Under the pieces are notes generated by a model that was not told where the DNA came from, made no database searches, and saw only the letters and a program-made list of their open reading frames with translations. This document shows, piece after piece, positions 9,851 to 20,297 of a stretch of 64,000 nt of DNA. How positions within the stretch are numbered: the stretch's first letter is position 1; every line of letters begins with the position of its first letter. The stretch comes from Haemophilus paraphrohaemolyticus (GTDB lineage: Bacteria > Pseudomonadota > Gammaproteobacteria > Enterobacterales > Pasteurellaceae): contig NZ_MUXX01000003.1 in NCBI RefSeq assembly GCF_002015045.1, positions 117,696 to 181,695 on the forward strand, in the 5' to 3' direction. The position numbers and the translations under genes are program-made.

Positions 9851-10555
9851 TTAATAACTTACAATCATATTTAAGCCTAATTCTTGCCCCTGTTTATTCA
9901 CATCGAATGTCGTACCGAAAATAACCAAAGTTGTTTCAGAAACTTCTTCCTCGATCCTTGCGATAATGGTATCGATAATGGTATAGATATTGGAAAACTC
10001 AAAATCTTCGCCAATTACCATATTAAGCAATATCCCTTTTACCTGATCTAAGGCGATAGGTTTATTAGAGAGTTGGTTTAATACCCTCTCTATAGCTTCT
10101 TCGGGGTGTGTTGATTCAATATAAATCACATGCTTTTGTTGACCACATTCAATTAACACACGCCTAATATCTGTAAAATCCGTCATAACATGACCGTATC
10201 CGCCAATCATTTTCATCATTGATATAAGCGTTTGGATACATAATTCAGGCGAAGTTTCACAGATAAAACAGCTATCGGCTTGAGGCTCTTGAACTGGTGA
10301 AGCACAACCAATCACAAAAATAGTGCTTGAGGTAGCAGAGCGAATTTTTACCCATTCCGTTTCAGTGAGATTATCAGCAATAACAAAAGTTATAACGTTA
10401 TCAGACAGATCTGTAACCTCTTCTAGCTTTAAGATATTAAAATCCACGTTTCCTATGGGCGAAGCTAAATTATTGACCACTTTATTGCCAAATTCACCTT
10501 TAATGATAAGTGAGCAAAAATAATCATTTTGTTCTTCAAAAATCGGCTCAAACAT
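9851..10555 (-). CDS. Divergent FtsZ-like protein lacking the GTP-binding motifs
   Basis: 234 residues with no standard annotation I recognise, but colinear with the FtsZ at 3887-5116. Both start MFEP. The C-terminal third matches best: KGILLNMVIGEDFEF against [15 protein letters not shown], and VIFGTTF (residues 211-217) against IIFGTTF. Three blocks are missing: about 45 residues before the GTP signature, about 18 after it, and about 20 before the central helix. The glycine loop is replaced by IKGEFGNK and the GGGTGTG signature by ADNLTET, so GTP binding is not expected. The T7 loop keeps both aspartates (MTDFTDIR, D126 and D129). The linker and C-terminal anchor peptide are absent. AGGAG precedes the ATG, and rpiA is divergent. 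I infer a regulator or capping partner of FtsZ. Confidence 0.75.
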   Translation of the reverse strand: MFEPIFEEQNDYFCSLIIKGEFGNKVVNNLASPIGNVDFNILKLEEVTDLSDNVITFVIADNLTETEWVKIRSATSSTIFVIGCASPVQEPQADSCFICETSPELCIQTLISMMKMIGGYGHVMTDFTDIRRVLIECGQQKHVIYIESTHPEEAIERVLNQLSNKPIALDQVKGILLNMVIGEDFEFSNIYTIIDTIIARIEEEVSETTLVIFGTTFDVNKQGQELGLNMIVSY

Positions 10556-10731
10556 TTTTATTCTCCTATTGATTTAAACTGTGTGCAGTATAATGAAATA
10601 AAGCGACAAATTATGTCGTATTCGATAAAAAATTTTCAAATGACTTATGAAAAATTACCGCTTGATTTAGCCTGCTCTTTGGCACACAATGAGACCAATT
10701 TTTATCTTTAACGCAATAATAGGAAAACGTA

Positions 10732-11391
10732 ATGAACCAACAAGAAATGAAGAAAATTGCGGCGAAAGCGGCACTGAAATTTGTGACACCAGATACTATC
10801 GTTGGCGTGGGTAGTGGTTCAACCGTGAATTGCTTTATTGATGAATTAGCTTCAATGAAAGATGAAATTAAAGGTGCAGTGGCAGCATCGAAAGCCTCAG
10901 AAGAGCGTTTACGTGCGTTGGGGATTGAGGTGTTTAGTGCTAATGACGTTGTGGAATTAGATGTGTATATCGATGGTGCAGATGAAATTACCCCACAAGG
11001 TGCAATGATCAAAGGCGGCGGGGCAGCATTAACCCGTGAAAAAATTGTGAGCTCTTTGGCGAAAAAATTTATTTGTATCGTGGATAGCTCAAAACAAGTT
11101 GATGTGCTTGGTTCAACTTTCCCATTGCCAGTGGAAGTTATTCCGATGGCACGTTCTTATGTGGCTCGTCAGTTAGTTGCACTTGGTGGTTCTCCTGAAT
11201 GGCGTGAAAGCGTGATAACGGATAACGGTAATGTGATTTTAGACGTACACAACTTCAAAATTTTTGAACCACTTAAAATGGAACACACCATCAACAATAT
11301 CGCAGGTGTGGTCACCAACGGCATTTTTGCACAGCGTTTCGCAAACGTCACGATTGTTGGTACGCCTGAAGGGGCAAAAATTATTGAATAA
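10732..11391 (+). CDS. rpiA: Ribose-5-phosphate isomerase A
   Basis: Interconverts ribose-5-phosphate and ribulose-5-phosphate in the pentose phosphate pathway; cytosolic dimer. Substrate-binding segments are visible: [13 protein letters not shown] near residue 22, DGADEI (catalytic aspartates) near residue 82 and [13 protein letters not shown] with the catalytic glutamate. At 219 residues the length is typical. AGGAAA lies upstream of the ATG. It is divergent from the FtsZ-like gene and followed by serA, a pairing also known in H. influenzae. Confidence 0.97.
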   Translation: MNQQEMKKIAAKAALKFVTPDTIVGVGSGSTVNCFIDELASMKDEIKGAVAASKASEERLRALGIEVFSANDVVELDVYIDGADEITPQGAMIKGGGAALTREKIVSSLAKKFICIVDSSKQVDVLGSTFPLPVEVIPMARSYVARQLVALGGSPEWRESVITDNGNVILDVHNFKIFEPLKMEHTINNIAGVVTNGIFAQRFANVTIVGTPEGAKIIE

Positions 11392-11395
11392 GGTC

Positions 11396-11445
11396 AAGCG
11401 GTGAATTTTTGCAAATGTTTTGCGAAATCGCACCGCTTTTTGTTT
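11396..11445 (+). terminator. Terminator after rpiA from inverted uptake signals
   Basis: AAGCGGTGaatttttgcaaa is followed by an imperfect complement ending GCACCGCTTTTT, a hairpin with a T-run. It lies 5 bases after the rpiA stop. It may only partly stop transcription into serA. Confidence 0.65.
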
Positions 11446-11475
11446 TTCACTTTAAACACAACATAAGGAATAACT

Positions 11476-12705
11476 ATGGCTAAAGTTTCTCTCGACAAAT
11501 CAAAAATCAAATTCTTATTACTCGAAGGCGTGCACCAAAACGCACTGGATGTATTAAAAGCGGCAGGTTACACCAACATTGAGTATCACAAAAAAGCCCT
11601 AGATGGTGAAGAGCTTATCGAAGCAATTAAAGATGCTCACTTTGTGGGAATTCGCTCGCGTACACACTTAACCAAAGAGATTTTAGAGCACGCACAAAAA
11701 TTAGTAGCGGTAGGATGTTTCTGTATTGGTACTAACCAAGTAGATTTAGCGGAAGCGAAACGTCGTGGTATTCCTGTGTTTAATGCACCGTTCTCAAATA
11801 CCCGCTCTGTGGCGGAATTAGTATTGGCAGAAATTATTTTGTTAATGCGTCAAGTGCCCAAAGCGAATATGGAAGTGCATCGTGGCGTGTGGAACAAATC
11901 GGCTGCAGGTGCAAATGAAGTGCGTGGTAAAAAATTGGGTATCATCGGCTATGGTCATATCGGCTCACAATTGAGCGTGATTGCCGAAGCAGTAGGGATG
12001 CAAGTTTACTTCTACGATATCGAAAATAAATTGCCATTAGGTAACGCTCAGCAAGTGGCAAGCTTAGAAGAGTTGCTTTCAAGCTGTGATGCGATTTCAT
12101 TACACGTGCCAGAAAATGCCTCGACTAAAAACTTAATGAGTGCAGAACGCATTGCCCAATTAAAAGAGGATGCGATTTTAATCAATGCCGCACGCGGTAC
12201 TGTCGTGGATTTAGATGCGTTGGCAGCTCGTTTAGAAGCGAATACCTTACGCGGTGCAGCGATTGACGTATTCCCTGTTGAACCTGCGTCTATCAATGAT
12301 CCGTTTGAGTCGCCATTACGTAAATTTGACAACGTGATTTTAACCCCACACATCGGTGGCTCAACCGCAGAAGCACAAGAGAATATTGGTACAGAAGTAG
12401 CAAATAAATTTGTGAAATACTCAGACAACGGCTCAACCTTATCGGCAGTAAACTTCCCAGAAGTATCACTCCCAGCCAACAATAATGCGAAACGTTTATT
12501 ACACATTCACCAAAACAAACCAGGTATTCTAAATAAAATCAACCAAGTGTTTGTGGATCAAAACGTGAATATTGCTGGTCAATATTTACAAACCGACCCA
12601 GAAATTGGCTATGTGGTGATTGATGTTCAGCTTGAAGACAGCTCAGAAGCACTAAAACGCTTGAAAGAGATTGACGGTACAATTAAAGCACGTGTGCTTT
12701 ACTAA
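11476..12705 (+). CDS. serA: D-3-phosphoglycerate dehydrogenase
   Basis: NAD-dependent oxidation of 3-phosphoglycerate, the first step of serine synthesis. The order is a substrate domain, the nucleotide-binding fold with LGIIGYGHIGSQLSVIAE, the catalytic histidine region TPHIGGSTAEAQENIG, and a C-terminal ACT domain (HIHQNKPGILNKIN), the site where serine inhibits the E. coli enzyme. The length of 409 residues equals the E. coli short type. An AAGGAA ribosome site precedes the ATG and a clear terminator follows. Confidence 0.97.
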   Translation: MAKVSLDKSKIKFLLLEGVHQNALDVLKAAGYTNIEYHKKALDGEELIEAIKDAHFVGIRSRTHLTKEILEHAQKLVAVGCFCIGTNQVDLAEAKRRGIPVFNAPFSNTRSVAELVLAEIILLMRQVPKANMEVHRGVWNKSAAGANEVRGKKLGIIGYGHIGSQLSVIAEAVGMQVYFYDIENKLPLGNAQQVASLEELLSSCDAISLHVPENASTKNLMSAERIAQLKEDAILINAARGTVVDLDALAARLEANTLRGAAIDVFPVEPASINDPFESPLRKFDNVILTPHIGGSTAEAQENIGTEVANKFVKYSDNGSTLSAVNFPEVSLPANNNAKRLLHIHQNKPGILNKINQVFVDQNVNIAGQYLQTDPEIGYVVIDVQLEDSSEALKRLKEIDGTIKARVLY

Positions 12706-12722
12706 TGCTCTAATTTGAATAT

Positions 12723-12753
12723 AACGGTTGAGTACTACTCAGCCGTTTTTTTA
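12723..12753 (+). terminator. Rho-independent terminator after serA
   Basis: AACGGTTGAGTA pairs with TACTCAGCCGTT through one G-T pair, followed by seven T. It begins 18 bases after the serA stop. Confidence 0.85.
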
Positions 12754-12754
12754 T

Positions 12755-13041
12755 TCATTTTTACTTAGTTTTTAAAAAAAATCTTCGTGCTGTTTTTTGA
12801 ATGTGGCACTTATCTAAAAAACTAAAATCTCAAGTTAATCAGTATAAATATCTACATTAAAAACCTTAATTCGGAATAAAACACTATTCTTTTCATTAAT
12901 TTTGCGTAAAAATTTTATATTCCTCTTCTTTACTTTCTGATTGCTTAGGCATATTCTTCACGCCATGCGAATTATTCGCAACTTATTTGATTTATCTCAA
13001 GCAACTGTTTGCATTTTTAACTTTTTTAGAGGAACTTTTCC
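12755..13041 (+). other. AT-rich leader before the sodium symporter gene
   Basis: About 290 bases with no convincing gene. An in-frame ATG run at 12941-13123 has no ribosome site and overlaps the symporter start. The region presumably carries the symporter promoter, but I could not identify one sequence with confidence. The only clear signal is AGAGGAA at 13028-13034, which sets the GTG start at 13042. Confidence 0.4.
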
Positions 13042-14550
13042 GTGTCTAATCAAACTACCCATAAACGAGAAACCTTCTCAGGTCGTCAAGCGTTTATTAT
13101 GGCAGCCATCGGGTCAGCCGTAGGCTTGGGGAACATCTGGCGTTTCCCTTATACCACTTATGAAAATGGTGGCGGTGCATTTATCATTCCTTACATCGTA
13201 GCACTTTTAACCGCAGGAATTCCACTACTTTTCTTGGACTTTGCGATTGGTCACCGCCATCGTGCCGCAGCACCACTCTCATTCCGTCGCTTAAATAAAC
13301 ACTTTGAAGTGTTTGGTTGGTGGCAAGTAATGGTAAACGTCATCATCGGCTTATACTACGCCGTCGTACTCGGCTGGGCAGCGATTTATACTTTCTTTTC
13401 ATTTAGCAAAACTTGGGGCGATAAACCTGTTGATTTCTTCGTCGGTGAGTTCCTTAGAATGGGCGATATTGCACAAGGCGTAAGCTTTGATTTTGTTGGC
13501 TTGGTAACAGGCCCATTGATTGCCGTTTGGGTTGTCGCATTATTAGTATTAGCCCTTGGCGTACAAAAAGGGATTGCGAAAAGCTCAAGCATTTTAATGC
13601 CAGTATTGGTGGTGATGTTCGTGGCACTCGTGGTTTACTCATTAACGCTACCAGGGGCAGCGAAAGGCTTAGATGCGTTATTCACGCCAGATTGGTCAAA
13701 ATTATCAGATCCAAGCGTATGGATTGCAGCTTATGGGCAAATCTTCTTCTCGCTTTCAATCTGTTTCGGGATTATGGTGACCTACTCTTCATACTTGAAA
13801 AAAGATTCAGACCTTACCAGCACAGGCTTAGTAGTGGGTTTTGCAAACTCAAGTTTTGAAGTATTAGCAGGTATCGGCGTGTTCGCAGCCCTTGGCTTTA
13901 TAGCTACTGCCGCAGGTCAAGAAGTAAGTGAGGTGGCAAAAGGTGGTATCGGTTTAGCCTTCTTTGCATTCCCTACTATTATCAACGAAGCGCCAATGGG
14001 AAGCGTATTAGGAGTATTATTCTTTGGTTCTCTTACTTTTGCTGCCTTAACTTCCTTCATTTCGGTGATTGAAGTTATTATCGCAGCGATCCAAGATAAA
14101 CTTAAAATGGGACGTGTGACTGCAACTTTCGCAGTAGGCGTGCCAATGATGATCGTCTCTGTTATCTTATTCGGTACCACTACAGGCTTGCCGATGTTGG
14201 ATGTTATGGATAAATTCGTGAACTATTTCGGTATTGTAGCGGTCGCTTTTGCTGCCTTAATTGCAATTGTAGCGAATGGCAAACTTAGCACATTAGGTCA
14301 CCACATTAACAAAACCTCATCATTTAAAGTGGGCACAATTTGGCGTTTATGCATTATTGTTACCACGGGTGTTTTAGCGTTTATGCTATTAAGTGAAGGT
14401 GTAAAAGTGTTTACCGAAGGCTATGAGGGTTATCCAAGCTGGTTTGTTAATACTTTCGGTTGGGGAATGGCAATTCTCTTAGTGATTGTGGCGTTTATCC
14501 TTTCTCGCTTACCGTGGAAAAACGAATCTGAATTTAACGTGGAGAAATAA
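13042..14550 (+). CDS. Sodium-dependent transporter, NSS (SNF) family
   Basis: Inner-membrane sodium-coupled symporter with the LeuT fold. The N-terminus carries the family signature [16 protein letters not shown] in the first helix (sodium and substrate binding), followed by many hydrophobic helices over 502 residues and a short cytoplasmic tail. Starts at GTG with AGAGGAA eight bases upstream. The immediately following 30-residue gene resembles the small subunit of MetPS-type methionine/alanine importers, so an amino-acid substrate such as methionine or alanine is likely, but sequence alone does not prove it. Confidence 0.9.
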   Translation: MSNQTTHKRETFSGRQAFIMAAIGSAVGLGNIWRFPYTTYENGGGAFIIPYIVALLTAGIPLLFLDFAIGHRHRAAAPLSFRRLNKHFEVFGWWQVMVNVIIGLYYAVVLGWAAIYTFFSFSKTWGDKPVDFFVGEFLRMGDIAQGVSFDFVGLVTGPLIAVWVVALLVLALGVQKGIAKSSSILMPVLVVMFVALVVYSLTLPGAAKGLDALFTPDWSKLSDPSVWIAAYGQIFFSLSICFGIMVTYSSYLKKDSDLTSTGLVVGFANSSFEVLAGIGVFAALGFIATAAGQEVSEVAKGGIGLAFFAFPTIINEAPMGSVLGVLFFGSLTFAALTSFISVIEVIIAAIQDKLKMGRVTATFAVGVPMMIVSVILFGTTTGLPMLDVMDKFVNYFGIVAVAFAALIAIVANGKLSTLGHHINKTSSFKVGTIWRLCIIVTTGVLAFMLLSEGVKVFTEGYEGYPSWFVNTFGWGMAILLVIVAFILSRLPWKNESEFNVEK

Positions 14551-14551
14551 T

Positions 14552-14644
14552 ATGAGCACATCAGCAATTTTAATGATGGTTGCAGCGTTAGTCATTATCT
14601 GGGGTGGTTTAATCCTCTCGATTAAACGCTTGCCAAAAGAGTAA
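14552..14644 (+). CDS. Small membrane subunit of the sodium symporter (MetS-like)
   Basis: A 30-residue protein with one hydrophobic helix (about residues 5-24, with VAALVIIWGGLILSI) and a basic end RLPKE. It starts one base after the symporter stop; the GGAG at 14541-14544 serves as its ribosome site. This composition and position match the methionine/alanine importer small-subunit family, known from Corynebacterium MetS to be needed for transport by its NSS partner. Its hydrophobic character and tight coupling make a chance ORF unlikely. Confidence 0.82.
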   Translation: MSTSAILMMVAALVIIWGGLILSIKRLPKE

Positions 14645-14649
14645 AAAAT

Positions 14650-14680
14650 AAGGCTGATTGGTGAACATCAATCAGCCTTT
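14650..14680. terminator. Bidirectional terminator between the symporter unit and map
   Basis: AAGGCTGATTG and CAATCAGCCTT form an 11-base-pair perfect stem. T-rich sequence follows on the forward strand and TTATTTTTT on the reverse, so it can end both convergent units. Confidence 0.85.
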
Positions 14681-14695
14681 TACTTTAATTAAATT

Positions 14696-15502
14696 TTACA
14701 CATTCACCATGACACGCGAAATTCGCCCTTCGGCAATTTCTTCATCACGAATGGTCATCACTTCACAGCCATCTTTGGTCACCACAATTTGGTGTTCATA
14801 TTGAGCTGAGTGGCTACGGTCTTTGGTTTTTACCGTCCAACCATCATTCATAGTACGAATCTCTTTTTTGCCCGCATTGACCATCGGTTCAATCGTAAAC
14901 ACCATCCCTTCCTTTAACACTACGCCACTATCGTCACCGTTGTAGTGCAAGACCTGTGGATCGCAGTGGAATTCCGTGCCTACACCGTGTCCGCAATATT
15001 CACGCACCACAGAGAAACCTTCTTTTTCCACATATTGTTGAATCGCTGTGCCAATCTCTTTTAAGCGAATGCCTGGTTTTACTTGGCGTAAGCCGATGTA
15101 AAGTGATTCTTGTGTTACTTCTAATAAGCGTTTATCGCGAATAGAAGGCTCGCCTACTACATACATTTTTGAGTTATCGCCGAAATAGCCGTCTTTGATC
15201 ACCGTTACATCAATGTTCACGATATCGCCTTTTTTCAGCTTTTTATCATCACTTGGAATGCCGTGGCAAACCACTTCATTGATAGAGATGCAGGTTGATT
15301 TTGGGAAACCATGATAATTTAAGCAGGCTGGAATCACTTTCTGCTCATTAACCATATATTCGTGGCAAATGCGGTCTAATTCGCCCGTGCTCACCCCCTC
15401 TTTTACGTAGGGTTCGATCATCACTAACACATCGGAAGCCAGCTTGCAGGCTTCACGAAGTTTCTCAATTTCTTGTTCGTTTCTTAATGGAATATTGCTC
15501 AT
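14696..15502 (-). CDS. map: Methionine aminopeptidase, type I
   Basis: Dinuclear-metal protease that removes the initiator methionine from nascent proteins. The pita-bread fold motifs are present: CLNYHGFPKSTCISINEVVCHG, the metal aspartate in VNIDVTVIKDGYFGDNSKM, the metal histidine in YCGHGVGTEFH, the glutamate in FTIEPMVN and the final glutamate in QYEHQIVVT. At 268 residues it is a normal bacterial type I enzyme. In E. coli map sits by rpsB; here it stands alone between a terminator and the rpoC end. Confidence 0.97.
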   Translation of the reverse strand: MSNIPLRNEQEIEKLREACKLASDVLVMIEPYVKEGVSTGELDRICHEYMVNEQKVIPACLNYHGFPKSTCISINEVVCHGIPSDDKKLKKGDIVNIDVTVIKDGYFGDNSKMYVVGEPSIRDKRLLEVTQESLYIGLRQVKPGIRLKEIGTAIQQYVEKEGFSVVREYCGHGVGTEFHCDPQVLHYNGDDSGVVLKEGMVFTIEPMVNAGKKEIRTMNDGWTVKTKDRSHSAQYEHQIVVTKDGCEVMTIRDEEIAEGRISRVMVNV

Positions 15503-15654
15503 AATGTTCTCTTTATCGTCAAAAAATTGAGGAGATTATACCTTTTTTCGGCGCAATCCCCAATTTTCTTCTACAAAATTTAATCCGTTCAGAAATAATT
15601 CTTTTTCTATTACTTCATCATCGCTTTAGCAAAGATTTTCGTTTGCGCATAAAC

Positions 15655-15690
15655 AAAAAGCCTCAGAACGCAAAGTCCTGAGGGCTTTTC
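15655..15690 (-). terminator. Terminator after rpoC
   Basis: On the reverse strand GCCCTCAGGAC and GTTCTGAGGC form a stem followed by five T. It lies about 70 bases after the rpoC stop. The forward strand also has a short T tract after the stem. Confidence 0.8.
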
Positions 15691-15755
15691 TCTATCTAAT
15701 CGGTGGGCTAATGCTTCGATAAACTCAGCAACAGCCCACCTACAATTAACACAGA

Positions 15756-18700
15756 TTACTCTTCCGATTCCATCTCTGCGTTTAATAACGCTGCGAGGCT
15801 TTGGGTTGCGTCGTCAGCGACGAACTCAAATTCTGCTTCAATGTCTGCATCAGTGGCAAAGCTGTTAGTTGGATTTGCAAAAGTTTCTGCAAAATCAACC
15901 GCTTGTCCTGCAGCTGCCGCAGCACGTTTTTCTGCACGTGCTTTGTGGTAAGCAAAACCTGTACCAGCTGGGATTAAACGACCTACGATAACGTTCTCTT
16001 TTAAGCCACGTAATTCGTCTTGTTTACCTGCAACGGCTGCTTCAGTAAGTACACGGGTAGTTTCTTGGAACGATGCCGCTGAGATAAATGATTCAGTCGC
16101 CAATGATGCTTTGGTAATACCAAGCAATTCACGTTCAAATTCTACCAACGGTTTGCCTTCGGCTGCACGTTTGCGGTTCGCAATTTTCACGCGTGCCACT
16201 TCGACTTGTTCCCCTTCGAGGAATTCAGAGTCGTAAGCGTTAGTGATAATCGCTTTACGCAACATTTGGCGAACGATCACTTCGATGTGCTTGTCGTTAA
16301 TTTTTACCCCTTGTAAGCGGTAAACTTCTTGCACTTCGTTTACGATGTAGTTAGTTACCGCGTGTACGCCACGTAAGCGTAAGATGTCATGTGGCGTTTC
16401 TGCACCATCAGAGATCACATCACCACGTTGTACCATTTCGCCTTCAAATACGTTGAGCTGACGCCATTTTGGAATCATTTCTTCGTATGCTTCGCCCTCT
16501 GCAGGAGTGATTACTAAGCGGCGTTTACCTTTGGTTTCTTTACCGAATGAAACGATACCAGAGATTTCTGCCAAAATTGCTGGCTCTTTCGGTTTACGTG
16601 CTTCGAATAAGTCTGCTACGCGTGGAAGACCACCGGTAATATCTTTCGTACCCACAGATTCTTGTGGAATACGTGCTAATGCTTCACCCACTGCAATTTC
16701 TGCACCGTCGTCAAGCGTTACGATCGCTTTACCTGGTAAGAAATATTGTGCTGGTATGTCTGTGCCTGGGATTAAGATGTCGTTACCCTGTGCATCCACT
16801 AAACGTAATGCTGGACGTAAATCTTTACCTGCAGTTGCACGCTCACCCACATCTTGTACCACGATAGATGATAAACCTGTTAATTCATCAGTTTGACGAG
16901 TAACGGTTAAACCATCGACGATGTCGCTGAATTGAATGCGACCCGATACCTCTGAGATAACTGGCATGGTATGCGGATCCCAGTTTGCAACTACTTCTCC
17001 TACTGCCACTTCATCACCGTCGTGTTTAGAAAGCACTGCACCATAAGGGACTTTATAGTTCTCTTTGGTACGGCCAAAGGTGTCGATCACGGTTAATTCA
17101 GTGTTACGTGAAGTTAATACCAACTTACCATCCTTGTTAGTAACGAATTTCGCGTTTGCTAACTTGATCGTACCGTTGTTTTTCACTTGTACGCTAGACT
17201 CTTTGGCTGCTGCAGATGCCGCACCACCGATGTGGAACGTACGCATGGTTAACTGTGTACCTGGTTCACCGATTGATTGTGCTGCGATAACACCCACTGC
17301 TTCACCTTGGTTGATTAAGTGACCGCGAGCCAAGTCACGCCCGTAACATTTCGCACACACACCGAAGTCGGTATCACAAGTTACAACAGAACGTACTTTA
17401 ATGCTATCAACAGAGTTCTCATCAATCACATCACACCATTTCTCATCGATTAAGGTGTTACGCGGAATTAATACTTCTTCTGAACCTGGTTTTAATACAT
17501 CTTCAGCCGCTACACGACCTAATACTAATTCGCGTAATGGTACTTTTTCATCACCACCTTCAATGTGTGGCGTCATTACGATACCTTCTGAAGTACCACA
17601 ATCGTCTTCGATGATTACTAAGTCTTGTGCTACATCTACTAAACGACGAGTTAAGTAACCAGAGTTCGCAGTTTTCAACGCCGTATCGGCAAGACCTTTA
17701 CGCGCACCGTGGGTTGAAATAAAGTATTGAAGAACGTTCAAGCCTTCACGGAAGTTCGCCGTAATTGGGGTTTCGATGATCGAGCCATCTGGACGAGCCA
17801 TCAAACCACGCATACCTGCTAACTGACGAATCTGAGCTGCAGAACCACGTGCACCAGAGTCTGCCATCATAAAGATGCTGTTGAATGAAGCTTGTTTTTC
17901 TGGGTTACCTTCACGGTTAATCACTTCTTCCGTAGAAAGGTTGTCCATCATCGCTTTTGCAACGCGTTCGTTCGCTGCTGCCCAAATATCGATTACTTTG
18001 TTATAACGTTCGCCTGCGGTTACTAAACCTGAGTTAAATTGCTCTTGGATCTCAGCAACTTCAGCTTCTGCTGCACGGATGATCTCTTCTTTTTGTGCTG
18101 GGATCACCATATCATTGATACCTACAGACGCACCAGAACGTGCCGCATATGCAAAACCTGTATACATTACTTGGTCAGCAAGTAATACAGACTCTTTCAA
18201 GCCTAAACGACGGTAGCATTCGTTGATCAGTTTAGAAATCGCTTTTTTACCTAACGTTTGGTTGAACAGTTTGTATGGCATACCTTTCGGTGCGATCATC
18301 CATAAAATTGCACGACCAACTGTAGTATCGATCAATGAAGTTTTCGGCTCAAATTCGCCCGCTTCATTCTTCACATATTCTGTAATACGTACTTTAACGC
18401 GTGAGTGTAACTCCGCTTGACCTGTGCGATAGGCTTTTTCCGCCTCGCGTGGGTCTAAGAAGTACATTCCTTCGCCTTTACCGTTGACTTTCTCACGAGT
18501 CATATAATACAAACCTAATACAACGTCTTGAGATGGAACGATAATTGGATCACCACTTGCTGGTGAAAGTACGTTGTTGGTTGACATCATTAACGCACGC
18601 GCTTCTAACTGCGCTTCTAACGTTAATGGTACGTGAACCGCCATTTGGTCACCATCGAAGTCCGCGTTGAACGCCGCACAAACAAGTGGGTGTAACTGGA

Positions 18701-20042
18701 TTGCTTTACCTTCGATAAGGATTGGTTCGAACGCCTGAATACCTAAACGGTGAAGTGTTGGCGCACGATTAAGAAGAATCGGGTGTTCACGAATCACTTC
18801 TGCAAGAATATCCCATACGATTGGTTCTTCACGCTCAACCATTTTCTTCGCAGCTTTAATTGTTGAAGCAATGCTACGGTTTTCTAATTTTGAGTAAATA
18901 AATGGACGGAATAGTTCCAATGCCATTTTTTTCGGTAAACCACATTGATGAAGGCGTAAGTATGGGCCTACGGTAATTACCGAACGACCTGAATAGTCAA
19001 CACGTTTACCTAATAAGTTTTGACGGAAACGACCTTGTTTACCTTTGATCATATCTGCCAAAGATTTTAATGGACGTTTGTTTGAACCTGTAATTGCACG
19101 ACCACGACGACCGTTGTCTAATAACGCATCCACAGACTCTTGTAACATACGTTTTTCGTTACGTACGATGATATCTGGTGCTACTAGGTCTAATAAGCGT
19201 TTTAAACGGTTATTACGGTTGATCACACGACGGTATAAATCATTCAGATCTGATGTCGCAAAACGACCACCATCAAGTGGCACTAATGGACGTAAATCTG
19301 GTGGAAGCACTGGTAATACAGTCATTATCATCCACTCAGGTTTATTGCCAGATTGTTGGAAAGCTTCTAATAATTTTAAGCGTTTAGTGATTTTTTTACG
19401 TTTGGTTTCAGAGTTAGTCTCTTGTAACTCTTCACGCATCATTTCACATTGATGCTCTAAATCCATATCGCGTAATAACGCTTGGATACCTTCTGCACCC
19501 ATTTTCGCATCGAACTCATCGCCCCAACGCTCTTCTGCATCAAGGAATTGTTCTTCAGTTAATAACTGACCTTTTTCTAAATCAGTCATACCAGGTTCTG
19601 TGACCACATAGCTTTCGAAATAAAGCACGCGTTCAATATCACGCAATGGCATATCTAAAATCAAACCGATACGGGACGGTAATGATTTTAAGAACCAGAT
19701 GTGTGCCACAGGACAAGCTAATTCTATATGACCCATACGATCACGACGAACTTTAGTTTGGGTTACCTCAACGCCACATTTTTCACAAATCACACCACGG
19801 TGTTTTAAGCGTTTGTATTTACCACATAAACATTCGTAATCTTTTACTGGTCCGAAGATACGAGCACAGAAAAGACCATCACGCTCTGGTTTAAAGGTAC
19901 GGTAGTTGATGGTTTCTGGTTTTTTCACTTCACCGAAAGACCAAGAACGGATCTTATCTGGTGAGGCTAAACCAATTTTAATTACATCAAAATCATCGTT
20001 TGATTTAGATTGTGCTTTTAAAAACTTAACTAAGTCTTTCAC
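15756..20042 (-). CDS. rpoC: RNA polymerase subunit beta-prime
   Basis: Largest RNA polymerase subunit, 1428 residues. The N-terminal zinc site is [20 protein letters not shown], the catalytic magnesium loop [12 protein letters not shown] is in the middle, the second cysteine cluster is [19 protein letters not shown], and the trigger-loop region is [11 protein letters not shown]. It is transcribed after rpoB on the same strand, but with a 278-base gap that holds an uptake-signal hairpin and a family-2 palindrome. Forward-strand open frames inside this gene are shadows. Confidence 0.99.
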   Translation of the reverse strand: MKDLVKFLKAQSKSNDDFDVIKIGLASPDKIRSWSFGEVKKPETINYRTFKPERDGLFCARIFGPVKDYECLCGKYKRLKHRGVICEKCGVEVTQTKVRRDRMGHIELACPVAHIWFLKSLPSRIGLILDMPLRDIERVLYFESYVVTEPGMTDLEKGQLLTEEQFLDAEERWGDEFDAKMGAEGIQALLRDMDLEHQCEMMREELQETNSETKRKKITKRLKLLEAFQQSGNKPEWMIMTVLPVLPPDLRPLVPLDGGRFATSDLNDLYRRVINRNNRLKRLLDLVAPDIIVRNEKRMLQESVDALLDNGRRGRAITGSNKRPLKSLADMIKGKQGRFRQNLLGKRVDYSGRSVITVGPYLRLHQCGLPKKMALELFRPFIYSKLENRSIASTIKAAKKMVEREEPIVWDILAEVIREHPILLNRAPTLHRLGIQAFEPILIEGKAIQLHPLVCAAFNADFDGDQMAVHVPLTLEAQLEARALMMSTNNVLSPASGDPIIVPSQDVVLGLYYMTREKVNGKGEGMYFLDPREAEKAYRTGQAELHSRVKVRITEYVKNEAGEFEPKTSLIDTTVGRAILWMIAPKGMPYKLFNQTLGKKAISKLINECYRRLGLKESVLLADQVMYTGFAYAARSGASVGINDMVIPAQKEEIIRAAEAEVAEIQEQFNSGLVTAGERYNKVIDIWAAANERVAKAMMDNLSTEEVINREGNPEKQASFNSIFMMADSGARGSAAQIRQLAGMRGLMARPDGSIIETPITANFREGLNVLQYFISTHGARKGLADTALKTANSGYLTRRLVDVAQDLVIIEDDCGTSEGIVMTPHIEGGDEKVPLRELVLGRVAAEDVLKPGSEEVLIPRNTLIDEKWCDVIDENSVDSIKVRSVVTCDTDFGVCAKCYGRDLARGHLINQGEAVGVIAAQSIGEPGTQLTMRTFHIGGAASAAAKESSVQVKNNGTIKLANAKFVTNKDGKLVLTSRNTELTVIDTFGRTKENYKVPYGAVLSKHDGDEVAVGEVVANWDPHTMPVISEVSGRIQFSDIVDGLTVTRQTDELTGLSSIVVQDVGERATAGKDLRPALRLVDAQGNDILIPGTDIPAQYFLPGKAIVTLDDGAEIAVGEALARIPQESVGTKDITGGLPRVADLFEARKPKEPAILAEISGIVSFGKETKGKRRLVITPAEGEAYEEMIPKWRQLNVFEGEMVQRGDVISDGAETPHDILRLRGVHAVTNYIVNEVQEVYRLQGVKINDKHIEVIVRQMLRKAIITNAYDSEFLEGEQVEVARVKIANRKRAAEGKPLVEFERELLGITKASLATESFISAASFQETTRVLTEAAVAGKQDELRGLKENVIVGRLIPAGTGFAYHKARAEKRAAAAAGQAVDFAETFANPTNSFATDADIEAEFEFVADDATQSLAALLNAEMESEE

Positions 20043-20112
20043 TTTTTGCCCCTAGTTTGAGGTTGTTTGTGTTTGGTGGGCAATGCCCACCTTATGAAAT
20101 TTTGTCGATTGT

Positions 20113-20157
20113 AAGCGGTCGATTTTTGCAAAATGTTTGCGAAATTTCACCGCTTGT
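20113..20157. terminator. Paired inverted uptake signals between rpoB and rpoC
   Basis: TAAGCGGTCGatttttgcaa faces GCGAAATTTCACCGCTTG across a short loop, the same arrangement that ends rpiA and glmM. On the reverse strand, which transcribes rpoB then rpoC, the hairpin is not followed by a long T-run. A pause or partial stop is more likely than full termination. Confidence 0.55.
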
Positions 20158-20174
20158 TGATGCCCCTACTTTTT

Positions 20175-20297
20175 GATCCCCCTCTTTTGTAAAGAGGGGG
20201 TAGGGGAGATTTAGCAGTAACCTAAACGGAGTTCCGAGGGAAAGTTAATATCACTATCAAATCTCCCTCCCAGTCCCTCTTTTCTAAAGAGGGGAGC
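20175..20297. repeat. Palindromic repeat, family 2, copy D
   Basis: Each end is a small hairpin, CCCCCTCTTTTgtAAAGAGGGGG at the left and CCCTCTTTTctAAAGAGGGG at the right. The two ends are also complementary to each other through GGGGAGATTT and AAATCTCCC. The centre reads TTAATATCACTATCAAATCT. A second copy with the same ends and centre is at 41955-42071. It has no coding potential and looks like a small non-autonomous mobile element. It sits inside the rpoB-rpoC operon. Confidence 0.7.

Noticed and set aside
10529..10711. 60-residue forward frame before rpiA
   Set aside because: No ribosome site, overlaps the FtsZ-like gene start and the divergent promoter gap.
12941..13123. 60-residue frame before the sodium symporter
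   Set aside because: No ribosome site and runs into the symporter in another frame.
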